Source of the DNA: CAVDRM01 sp963626285
Lineage (GTDB): Bacteria; Bacillota; Clostridia; Christensenellales; Aristaeellaceae
Direction: 5' to 3'
DNA length: 64,000 nucleotides
NCBI GenBank assembly: GCA_963626285.1
Contig: CAVFWQ010000002.1
Location: 10,033 to 74,032 of the forward strand
The notes beneath the pieces are model-generated. The model was not told the DNA's origin. It searched no databases and saw only the letters and a list, made by a program, of their open reading frames with translations. The position numbers and the translations under genes are program-made. Positions 33,152-41,089 of this stretch are shown one piece after another (the stretch's first letter is position 1; each line of letters opens with the position of its first letter).

Positions 33152-36100
33152 GTGAAAAAGCGCTATTCGGAGCCGAATGACAATTGGCAGGGCGATGATG
33201 CAGGCTTCAATCAGCCGTATGTGCAGCCGGGCGAAGCGTATGACCAATGGGACGGGAATACGCAGGGCTATGCGGAGCAGTATCAGGACAGTTATCGGCA
33301 GGACTACGGGGAAGATCCCTATGCCGAAAACGGCGGCTATGCGGCTATGCCCTATGACGAATATACCGATGATGCGCCCTATGCGGACGCCGAGGAGCTG
33401 CCGCCGGACGAATACTATGACGAATATCTGGAGCAGTACGCCGAGGAGCTGGACGACCTCGACGATGTGAAGCCGCCGAAGCCCAAGAAGGAAAAGCGCA
33501 CGATTTTTAAGCCCCGCGACCGCAGGCCGAGCTTTTTGCTGGCGGTCGTCGTCAATTCCTTCCGCGTGCTCGTCTTGCTGGTGCTGATTTTGGGGCTGGC
33601 GGGCATGGGCGCCGTGGTCGGCGTCGCCCGCGCCTATGTGGACACCGCGCCGGAGCTGGACTTGGCGCTCATTGACGACCAGGCGCAGACCTCGTTTATT
33701 TACGATGCGGACGGGAATTTGATCACCGATTACAAGGGCACGGAAAACCGCGTCATGGTCTCCATTGACGAAATGCCCATGATCCTGCGCAATGCCTTTG
33801 TCGCCGTGGAGGACGCCCGCTTTTACACGCACAACGGCATTGACTTAAAGCGCATTCTGGGCGCGTTCGTCAGCAATTTCGTGTCCGGCAGTCAGCAGGG
33901 CGGCTCGACCATCACCCAGCAGCTCATCAAAAATACCGTCCTGTCCTCCGAGCAGAGCTACCGCCGCAAGATCCAGGAAGCGTATTTGGCCATGCAGCTG
34001 GAGACCAAATACACCAAGGAGCAGATCCTGGAAAGCTACCTGAACACCATTTATCTGGGCGAAAATTATTACGGCGTCAAGGTGGCGGCCTACGGCTTTT
34101 TCGGCAAGGATGATTTGAGCACGCTCACCCTGCGCGAATGCGCGATGCTCGCCGGCATGACCACCAACCCCTATTATTACAACCCCCGCCGGAATTATTA
34201 TGTCCGCCGGAGCGATACGACCGATTACCGCGCCGTCACCGACAACCGCACGGACTACGTCCTTCGCTGCATGTACGAAAACCAGTTCATCACCAGGCAG
34301 CAGTATGCGCAGGCGCTGGACAAAAGCACGGCGAACGTGCTGGAGACCTCGCCCGAAAGCAGCGAGCTGTACCCCTACACGCATTATGTGGAATACGCCG
34401 TGCGGGACGTCATCCAAGTCCTGCTTCAGTTGAACGACCTGGAAAACACCAGCGCCAACCGCAACAAAATGGAAAACGAGCTGCGCACGGGCGGCTATCA
34501 GGTGTTCCTGGCGCTGGATACGGACATTCAGCAGACCCTGGAGGACACGCTGTACAACTACACGGATTACCCCGCCCTCAACAACTCCGCCGATAAGATA
34601 TACCGCGCCCGCAACTCGGACGGCACCTATGAGGAAATCGTCCAGCCGCAGGCCGCCGCCGTGGTGCTGGACTACCGGACGGGCGAAATCAAGGCCATCG
34701 TGGGCAGCCGCACCAGGCCGACCCGCCGCAAGACCCTGAACCGCGCCGCGGACATGAATATGCCCGTCGGCTCGTCCATCAAGCCCATCTCCGTCTATGC
34801 GCCGGCCATCGAGCTGGGCGCTGGCGCGGGCACGATACTGTACAATATGCCCATCCCCGTCACGGGCTGGCGCGGCGACAGCGGGCAGGATACCTGGCCG
34901 CGCAATTACGGCGGCAGCAGCTACCGAGGCCCCGAAACCCTGCGCACGGCGCTGGTCAAGAGCGACAACACCGCCGCCGCCTATGCGCTGATGAACTGTG
35001 TGGGCGTGGAGCGCTCGTATGACTATCTCCTGCGTCTGGGCGCGTCCGAGGAGCATATCAACAAGACCCCGTTCGGTCTGGCGCTCGGCTCCAGCGGGCT
35101 TTCGTGCATCGAAATGGCCGTCGCCTTCGGAACGCTGGGCAACGGCGGCGTGTATCAGCAGCCGCTCACCTTCCTGGGGCTGGCGGACAGCAGCCACAAT
35201 ATTCTGTACGACGCGCACGCCAACCAGACGCGCCGTCAGGTGTTCAAGGCGTCCACCGCGTGGCTCACCGTGGACATTCTGAAGGACGCCGTGTCCTCCG
35301 GCACGGGCAAGTCCGCCCGCATTTCCGGCCAGACCGTGGCGGGCAAGACGGGCACGAACAGTGACCAGAAGGGCGTGTTCTTCGCCGGCATGACGGGCTG
35401 GTACTGCGCCACCGTCTGGATAGGCCACGACAACTACAAGGCGCTCTCGTCCAAGACCACCGGCGGCTCGTCCGCCGCCAAGCTGTGGCAGAAGTTCATG
35501 AGCGCGATCCATCAAAAGAAGGGGCTGTCCAACCGCGACATCATGGAGGGCAGCGCGTCGGACTACGGCCTGACCAGGGTCACGACCTGCGCCGTCAGCG
35601 GCCAGCTTGCGACGGCGGCCTGCCTGACCGACAAGATGGGCTACGGCACGGTGACGGATTACTGGCCCGCATCCAACGTCCCCACCCAGAGCTGCCAGAT
35701 GCACGTCTCCGTGACCGTCTGCGCAGAGTCCGGCAGGCTCGCCACCGCCTATTGCCCCTCCACCGAGACGCGGGGCGTGGTCATCATCCCCCGCGGGCAT
35801 CCGCTGTACACCTACATCGGAACGAATTATGAAAGCGTTCTGACGGACTACTTGGGCGAGTTCGCGTCCGTTCAAATGACCGGCAGCTCCGCCGCGGACA
35901 GCGCCGCCATCCAGAGCAATACCTGCACATGGCACGGCTACGGCTCGTCGTCCTCCTATGACGCGGGCGATCTGGTCAACGCCCAGATGCGGCGGGACGC
36001 GGCCACGCTGATCAACTCCGCCGCCAACCGCCTCTCTCTGCTCGACCCGTATTCGAGCGAATATTATGCCCTGCTGGATGCCGTCAACGACCTGTCGCTC

Positions 36101-36175
36101 CTGCTCAACGCCTCCGCGACCACCGCCGAACTGTCCGCCGCCATGACCGCGCTCACGCAGGCGATGGCGCAGTGA
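33152..36175 (+). CDS. Class A penicillin-binding protein (PBP1A-like)
   Basis: 1007 residues from a GTG at 33152 with AAAGGA eight bases upstream. Residues 1-110 are a very acidic, Tyr-rich cytoplasmic tail; 110-126 are basic; a membrane helix spans 127-158. The GT51 glycosyltransferase has E220 in VAVEDARFYTHNG and GGSTITQQLIKN. The transpeptidase has S541-SIK, SDN in VKSDNTAA and KTG in AGKTGTN. A C-terminal region of about 150 residues carries cysteine pairs and ends in an Ala/Leu-rich helical segment. It polymerises and crosslinks peptidoglycan outside the membrane. The long acidic Tyr-rich tail is unusual for the family. Confidence 0.93.
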   Translation: MKKRYSEPNDNWQGDDAGFNQPYVQPGEAYDQWDGNTQGYAEQYQDSYRQDYGEDPYAENGGYAAMPYDEYTDDAPYADAEELPPDEYYDEYLEQYAEELDDLDDVKPPKPKKEKRTIFKPRDRRPSFLLAVVVNSFRVLVLLVLILGLAGMGAVVGVARAYVDTAPELDLALIDDQAQTSFIYDADGNLITDYKGTENRVMVSIDEMPMILRNAFVAVEDARFYTHNGIDLKRILGAFVSNFVSGSQQGGSTITQQLIKNTVLSSEQSYRRKIQEAYLAMQLETKYTKEQILESYLNTIYLGENYYGVKVAAYGFFGKDDLSTLTLRECAMLAGMTTNPYYYNPRRNYYVRRSDTTDYRAVTDNRTDYVLRCMYENQFITRQQYAQALDKSTANVLETSPESSELYPYTHYVEYAVRDVIQVLLQLNDLENTSANRNKMENELRTGGYQVFLALDTDIQQTLEDTLYNYTDYPALNNSADKIYRARNSDGTYEEIVQPQAAAVVLDYRTGEIKAIVGSRTRPTRRKTLNRAADMNMPVGSSIKPISVYAPAIELGAGAGTILYNMPIPVTGWRGDSGQDTWPRNYGGSSYRGPETLRTALVKSDNTAAAYALMNCVGVERSYDYLLRLGASEEHINKTPFGLALGSSGLSCIEMAVAFGTLGNGGVYQQPLTFLGLADSSHNILYDAHANQTRRQVFKASTAWLTVDILKDAVSSGTGKSARISGQTVAGKTGTNSDQKGVFFAGMTGWYCATVWIGHDNYKALSSKTTGGSSAAKLWQKFMSAIHQKKGLSNRDIMEGSASDYGLTRVTTCAVSGQLATAACLTDKMGYGTVTDYWPASNVPTQSCQMHVSVTVCAESGRLATAYCPSTETRGVVIIPRGHPLYTYIGTNYESVLTDYLGEFASVQMTGSSAADSAAIQSNTCTWHGYGSSSSYDAGDLVNAQMRRDAATLINSAANRLSLLDPYSSEYYALLDAVNDLSLLLNASATTAELSAAMTALTQAMAQ

Positions 36176-36215
36176 CGGGCAAAGCTGCCCTCCGCATTTG
36201 GGCCACATTTCTGCT

Positions 36216-36245
36216 TTACAATTTGCGCCCGTATAGTGTATAATA
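36216..36245 (+). promoter_or_regulatory. Promoter for the P-loop protein
   Basis: TTTACA (36216-36221), an 18-base spacer, TATAAT (36240-36245). Confidence 0.75.
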
Positions 36246-36279
36246 CAGATAAAGAAATACAGCAAAGGGGGAATTTCCC

Positions 36280-36690
36280 ATGATACAGGTGATTCACGGC
36301 AGGAAGGGCTCCGGCAAAACGAAGCGTATTTTGGATTTGGCGAACACCACGGTCAAGGAAGCCCGCGGCAATGTCGTGTTTGTGGACGATGACAATCGGT
36401 ATATGTTTGATTTGCGCCATGAGGTGCGCTTTGTAAACGCGGGCGATTACGGCGTGGACAGCCCCGAAATGTTCCTGGGCTTCCTGTACGGCATGCTTGC
36501 GCAGAATTTTGATATCAGCTATGTTTTTATCGATGCGTTCAAGAAGCTCGTGCGGGTGCCTGTCGGCGAGACGGAGAAGTTCTTCGAGCGGCTGGAAAAG
36601 ATGAGCCTCAAGCGCAACGTTCAGTTTATCATTTCCGTCAGCGTGGACGACAGCGAAGCGCCGGAATTTATGAAGAAGTATTTCGTCTGA
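36280..36690 (+). CDS. Small P-loop NTPase of unknown function
   Basis: 136 residues. Walker A GRKGSGKT at about 7-14 and a hydrophobic strand ending in VFIDAF (Walker B-like) around residue 85 indicate an ATP/GTP-binding protein. Similar clostridial proteins are sometimes labelled 'twitching motility protein PilT', without support for a pilus role. No other domain. GGGGGA precedes the ATG. Own promoter and a terminator at 36752 make it a single-gene unit. Confidence 0.7.
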   Translation: MIQVIHGRKGSGKTKRILDLANTTVKEARGNVVFVDDDNRYMFDLRHEVRFVNAGDYGVDSPEMFLGFLYGMLAQNFDISYVFIDAFKKLVRVPVGETEKFFERLEKMSLKRNVQFIISVSVDDSEAPEFMKKYFV

Positions 36691-36751
36691 CGCGCTTTTG
36701 CCGTCCGGCTGCCGCGCCCCGTGAGCGGCGCGGGAGAATGCGCTGCCCAAC

Positions 36752-36779
36752 GAAAGCCTGCTCCGGCAGGCTTTCATTT
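36752..36779 (+). terminator. Rho-independent terminator
   Basis: GAAAGCCTGC (36752-36761)/GCAGGCTTTC (36766-36775) with loop TCCG, then ATTT; the T-run is short. Confidence 0.7.
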
Positions 36780-36820
36780 GAATGGAAGCGAACGATTTTT
36801 TATATGGAGGAACGGATGCC

Positions 36821-38302
36821 ATGCCGTATATCTGCACAAGAGGCGGGGAGACTTTGACCGCTGCTCAGGCGATTTTGAAGGGGCTGGCCGGAAACGGCGG
36901 GCTGTATGTTCCCTGCTCGATCCCGCGGGCAGCGGACGATATGCTGCCGTTTGCGCCCGACCTGCCCTATGCGCAGCGTGCGGCGCGTGTCCTTTCCTGC
37001 TTTTTAGACGATTTTTCCGCCGAGGAGATCGGCGGCATCTGCGCGGACTCCTACGGCAGGTTTGACGATGCGCGCATCGCGCCCGTGCGCTTACCGGACG
37101 AAAGCACGGCCGTGCTGGAGCTTTTCCACGGGCCGACGCTGGCCTTCAAGGACATGGCGCTGCAAATGCTGCCGCGCCTGACCGTTTTTTCCGCGAAAAA
37201 GTGCGGGGAGACGCGCCGGGTCTGCATCCTGACCGCCACGAGCGGCGATACGGGCAAGGCCGCGCTGGAGGGCTTTGAGGATGTCCCCGGCACGCGCTGC
37301 ACCGTCTTTTATCCTTTGGACGGCGTGAGCCGCCTGCAGGAAAAGCAGATGGTCACCTCCGGCGGGAACAATACGCAGGTCGTCGCCGTGCGCGGTAATT
37401 TTGACGATGCGCAGACGGGCGTGAAGCGCCTGTTCAACGATGCCGATTTTGTTCGGGCGATGAATGAAAGGGGCTGCGTGCTGTCGTCCGCCAATTCCAT
37501 CAACATCGGGCGCCTGGTGCCGCAGGTGGCGTATTATTTCTCCGCCTATGCCGACCTGTGCGCCGGCGGGATGCTCAAAAAGGGCGAAATGTTCGATGCC
37601 TGCGTCCCGACGGGCAACTTCGGCGACATTCTGGCGGCCTACTATGCGCGGCGCATGGGCGTGCCGATCGCGCGGCTCATCTGCGCCTCCAACCGCAACG
37701 ATGTGCTGACGGAGTTCATGCACACGGGCGTTTACAATGCGAACAGACCCTTCCATAAGACCATTTCGCCCTCGATGGACATTCTGATCTCCTCCAATCT
37801 GGAGCGGCTGCTCTTTGAACTGTGCGGGCGCGACGCAAAGCGCGTGAGCGCCATGATGCAGTCCCTCAAGGAAACGGGCGCGTTCCGCCTGAACGCGGAC
37901 GAGCTGGCCGCCCTGCAAAAGGATTTTGCGGGCGTCAGCGCGGATGATAACGAAACGCGGGACGAGATCGCGCTGGTGTGGCGGGAGAAGCACTACCTGC
38001 TCGACCCGCACACGGCGGTCGCCATGCGCGCCCTGAGAAAGGCGCGGGCGGAGGAGCAGGCCGTGCGCAAGACGCTGGTGGTGTCCACGGCCAGCCCCTT
38101 CAAGTTTGCGCAGGACGTGGGCGAGGCCATCGGCCTTGCCCGCACGGAGGACGCCATGCGCGATGCCGAGGCACTCAGCGCCTTCACGGGGCTGCCCCTG
38201 CCGGGTCCATTGGCGCGGCTCCGCACCGCGGCGGTGCGGCATCGCGCCGTCTGCGAGCCTGAGCAGATGGGCAGGGAAGTGCTGAACGGGCTGCCGGAAT
38301 AA
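36821..38302 (+). CDS. thrC: Threonine synthase
   Basis: 493 residues, the long ThrC type. It converts O-phosphohomoserine to threonine with PLP. The N-terminal YICTRGGETLTAAQAILKGLAGNGGLYVP is characteristic; the PLP lysine lies in FHGPTLAFKDMALQ, and the phosphate-binding loop in TSGDTGKAALEGF. PTGNFGDILAAYYA and FNDADFV are further signatures. The ATG at 36821 follows GGAGG by ten bases. No adjacent hom or thrB. No leader or T-box was seen before it, unlike the operon at 50 kb. Confidence 0.95.
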   Translation: MPYICTRGGETLTAAQAILKGLAGNGGLYVPCSIPRAADDMLPFAPDLPYAQRAARVLSCFLDDFSAEEIGGICADSYGRFDDARIAPVRLPDESTAVLELFHGPTLAFKDMALQMLPRLTVFSAKKCGETRRVCILTATSGDTGKAALEGFEDVPGTRCTVFYPLDGVSRLQEKQMVTSGGNNTQVVAVRGNFDDAQTGVKRLFNDADFVRAMNERGCVLSSANSINIGRLVPQVAYYFSAYADLCAGGMLKKGEMFDACVPTGNFGDILAAYYARRMGVPIARLICASNRNDVLTEFMHTGVYNANRPFHKTISPSMDILISSNLERLLFELCGRDAKRVSAMMQSLKETGAFRLNADELAALQKDFAGVSADDNETRDEIALVWREKHYLLDPHTAVAMRALRKARAEEQAVRKTLVVSTASPFKFAQDVGEAIGLARTEDAMRDAEALSAFTGLPLPGPLARLRTAAVRHRAVCEPEQMGREVLNGLPE

Positions 38303-38338
38303 ACGGCGCGGGGCTTAAACGAACGGAGTGAGCGGCTG

Positions 38339-38560
38339 ATGAGTGAGCGGGAGCGGTACGAGCGGTATCTGCGGGCGAAGGAGCTGGAGCGCGAGGACAG
38401 GCGGGAGCGGCTGCGGATTCTGGCAGGGCTTGCGGACTTCGGCGGCGTTGTGCTGGCGATAGTCGTGATCCTGGCGCTGCTGGCGTTGCTGCTGAGCCTG
38501 CTCTCATGGCTGCGGCAGGACATCGCATCGACGTTTGCGATTTTTTTGAACAGGTTTTAA
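38339..38560 (+). CDS. Small single-span membrane protein
   Basis: 73 residues: a highly charged N-terminal half (Arg/Glu-rich, helical) and one long hydrophobic segment (about 35-57), then a short polar tail. GGAGTG lies eight bases before the ATG and a strong terminator follows directly, supporting a real gene. No family recognised. Lies 36 bases after thrC. Confidence 0.6.
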   Translation: MSERERYERYLRAKELEREDRRERLRILAGLADFGGVVLAIVVILALLALLLSLLSWLRQDIASTFAIFLNRF

Positions 38561-38568
38561 GTCATTTG

Positions 38569-38600
38569 AGGTGCGCGGACATGCTCGGCGCACCTTTTTT
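38569..38600 (+). terminator. Rho-independent terminator
   Basis: AGGTGCGC (38569-38576)/GCGCACCT (38588-38595) followed by T6. Confidence 0.9.
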
Positions 38601-38621
38601 CGGTCAGGGGGCGGAAAATTT

Positions 38622-39212
38622 TTGTGTACGATAGAGCAGCTCAACCGCGATATGGCGGCGTTTTTTGCGGACGAGGCGCGGCCTCTGGTGTTCGGAGAGG
38701 GAAAGACAGACTCGCCCGCGCTCATGCTGGTGGGCGAAGCGCCGGGCGGGGAGGAGGAGCTTCGGCGCAGGCCCTTTGTCGGCCGCGCCGGAAAGAATCT
38801 GGATGAATTTTTGCGGTCGGTTTCCCTCGACCGAAGGGAGATATACGTTTCCAACGTGGTCAAGGTGCGGCCGACGGCTGAGGGGAAGACGGGGCGGCTT
38901 CGCAACCGTGCGCCGAGCCGCGGGGAGCTTGCCCGCTTCACGCCGTGGCTGGAAAGGGAGATCCTTTCGGTGCGCCCCAAGCTCCTTGTCAGCCTCGGCA
39001 ACATCCCCTTGCACGCGCTGGCCGAGGACGGGGACATCACCGTCGGGCAGGCGCACGGGACATTCGTTGCGTCCCGCGTGGGGATTCCGCTCTTTGCGCT
39101 GTACCATCCCGCCTCCGTCATCTACCGGCAGGCGCTGCGGGCGGTGTATGCGCAGGACGTGATGCGCCTGGCCGATGCGCTTCAAAATCAAGCGCTTTAT
39201 CCGCTGCCTTGA
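38622..39212 (+). CDS. Uracil-DNA glycosylase family 4-like protein without Fe-S cysteines
   Basis: 196 residues from a TTG at 38622 (AGGGGG ten bases upstream; no ATG fits the fold). Motif A GEAPGGEEE (38-46) and motif B YHPAS (161-165) with RPFVGRAGKNLDEFL match the family 4 uracil-DNA glycosylase domain, which removes uracil from DNA. However, the four cysteines that hold the [4Fe-4S] cluster in family 4 are missing: there is no N-terminal CxxC, NVVKCRP reads NVVKVRP (V82), and the following Cys is also absent. The only cysteine is C2. It may be a cluster-free variant or a diverged enzyme with another role. Confidence 0.75.
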   Translation: MCTIEQLNRDMAAFFADEARPLVFGEGKTDSPALMLVGEAPGGEEELRRRPFVGRAGKNLDEFLRSVSLDRREIYVSNVVKVRPTAEGKTGRLRNRAPSRGELARFTPWLEREILSVRPKLLVSLGNIPLHALAEDGDITVGQAHGTFVASRVGIPLFALYHPASVIYRQALRAVYAQDVMRLADALQNQALYPLP

Positions 39213-39252
39213 TTCTGCCCCAAAATCAGGTTAAGATTTCCCGAATTGTTTA

Positions 39253-39281
39253 TTGACTTTGAAAAACGATTGCGGTAGTCT
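39253..39281 (+). promoter_or_regulatory. Promoter for the ABC exporter operon
   Basis: TTGACT (39253-39258), 17-base spacer, TAGTCT (39276-39281). A leader hairpin GTCTCTCC/GGAGAGAC (39312-39331) lies just before the ribosome binding site. Confidence 0.6.
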
Positions 39282-39352
39282 AATGCCTGTATCATTCAGA
39301 GCTTGTCTTGAGTCTCTCCGGGCGGAGAGACGGACTTGAGGGAGGGAAGACA

Positions 39353-41089
39353 TTGAAGAAGCTGATGCGCTACGCGGGAGAATATCAAAGATTTCTCCTC
39401 CTGACGCCGCTGCTGATGGTGGGCGAGGTCGTGATGGAAACGCTTATCCCCACGCTCATCGCGCAGCTGGTGAACATGATTTCGGCCTCCGGCGAAACGC
39501 CGCTGGATATGGCCGAGCTGCTGAAAAGCGGCGGACTGATGCTCCTGATGGCGCTTTTGTCGCTGGGCTTCGGCGCTTTGGGCGCACGGACGGCCTCCAG
39601 GGGCGCGATGGGTTTTTCCAAGAACCTGCGCAGGGCGCTGTTTGAGAAGGTGGAGCATTTCTCGTTTGAAAACATCGATAAGTTCAGCACGGCCTCTCTG
39701 GTCACCCGCCTGACCACGGATGTCAACCAGGTGCAGAACGTGGTCATGATGATGATCCGCATTGCGATTCGCTCGCCCATCATGTTCGTGATGGCGTTCT
39801 TCTGGGCCTGGAAGCTGAATCCGAGCCTCATCACCATTCTGCTCGTCGCCGCGCCGATTCTGTTCTTCGGCATGGCGGCCATCGTCAAGATCGCCTTCCC
39901 GCGCTTCCGCATCATGATGAAAAGGTACGATGCGCTGAACGCCTCCGTGCAGGAAAACCTGACCGCCATCCGCGTGGTGAAGGCATTCGTGCGCGAGCAG
40001 TTTGAAAAGTCCAAGTTTGCCAAGTCCGCCGACGACGTGACGCAGGCGCAGCGGGCGGCGGAGCGCGTCATCATCCTGAACTCCCCGCTGATGCAGATCA
40101 TCATTTACAGCTGCATGATAGCCGTTCTGTGGCTGGGCGGCAACCAAATCATCGGCGGGCAGATGGCCGTGGGCGATATGATCGCCTTCATCACCTACAT
40201 CACCCAGATCCTGATGGCGCTGATGATGCTGTCCTTCATCTTTGTCGCCTATGTCATGTCCAAGGCCTCCATCGTGCGCATCAATGAGGTGCTGGACGAG
40301 CAGCCCGTCATCCGCAGCCCTAAGCACGCGGAAACGGATGTCCGGGACGGCTCAATCGTGTTTGACCATGTGACCTTCGGCTACGGCTCGGACAAGAGCC
40401 GCGCCGTTTTGCAGGACGTGAATTTGAGCATCCGCTCGGGCGAAACCATCGGCCTGATCGGCGCGACAGGCTCTGCCAAGAGCACACTCGTTTCGCTCAT
40501 CCCGCGCCTGTATGACGTGACGGAGGGGCGCGTGCTGGTGGGCGGCCGCGATGTGCGCGAATACGATACGGAAGCCCTGCGCAACGCCGTGGCGATGGTG
40601 CTTCAGAAGAATGTCCTGTTCTCCGGCACGATCGCCGAAAACCTGCGCTGGGGCAATGAACACGCAACGCAGGAGGAGCTGGAGGCGGCCTGCCGGGTCG
40701 CCCAGGCGGACGGCTTCATCAAGTCCTTCCCCAAAGGCTATGAGACCGATTTGGGACAGGGCGGCGTGAACGTCTCCGGCGGACAGAAGCAGCGTCTGTG
40801 CATTGCCCGCGCCCTGCTCAAGAAGCCGAAGGTCATGATCCTGGACGATGCGACCAGCGCCGTGGATACCGCGACCGATGCCGGCATCCGTGCGGCGCTC
40901 AGGACCCAGATGGCCGATACCACCACCATCATCATCGCGCAGCGCATCTCCTCCGTCATGGAGGCCGACCGCATCATCGTGCTGGACGAGGGTCGCGTGG
41001 CGGACGTCGGCACCCATGATGAACTGATGCAGCGCAGCGAGATCTACCGTGAGGTGTATACCTCCCAGCAGAAGGGAGTGGAAGCCTGA
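39353..41089 (+). CDS. Heterodimeric ABC exporter half-transporter, degenerate NBD
   Basis: 578 residues from a TTG at 39353, six bases after GGAGGG. Six membrane helices (residues 1-310), then an ATPase. Walker A reads GATGSAKS (370-377) with Ala at the usually invariant third Gly, and Walker B ends ILDDATSAVD, with D499 replacing the catalytic Glu. The signature VSGGQKQR is intact. Such degenerate sites are typical of one half of heterodimeric multidrug or lipid exporters (BmrCD, TM287/288); the partner gene follows with a one-base overlap and has canonical motifs. Substrate unknown. Confidence 0.9.
   Translation: MKKLMRYAGEYQRFLLLTPLLMVGEVVMETLIPTLIAQLVNMISASGETPLDMAELLKSGGLMLLMALLSLGFGALGARTASRGAMGFSKNLRRALFEKVEHFSFENIDKFSTASLVTRLTTDVNQVQNVVMMMIRIAIRSPIMFVMAFFWAWKLNPSLITILLVAAPILFFGMAAIVKIAFPRFRIMMKRYDALNASVQENLTAIRVVKAFVREQFEKSKFAKSADDVTQAQRAAERVIILNSPLMQIIIYSCMIAVLWLGGNQIIGGQMAVGDMIAFITYITQILMALMMLSFIFVAYVMSKASIVRINEVLDEQPVIRSPKHAETDVRDGSIVFDHVTFGYGSDKSRAVLQDVNLSIRSGETIGLIGATGSAKSTLVSLIPRLYDVTEGRVLVGGRDVREYDTEALRNAVAMVLQKNVLFSGTIAENLRWGNEHATQEELEAACRVAQADGFIKSFPKGYETDLGQGGVNVSGGQKQRLCIARALLKKPKVMILDDATSAVDTATDAGIRAALRTQMADTTTIIIAQRISSVMEADRIIVLDEGRVADVGTHDELMQRSEIYREVYTSQQKGVEA

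Noticed and set aside
33845..36265. About 800-codon minus-strand frame over the PBP1A gene
   Set aside because: Same shadow effect; low-complexity Gly/Arg/His/Val translation and no ribosome binding site.
36691..36820. T-box or threonine leader before thrC
   Set aside because: Only a simple terminator hairpin is present; no T-box motif or leader peptide seen.
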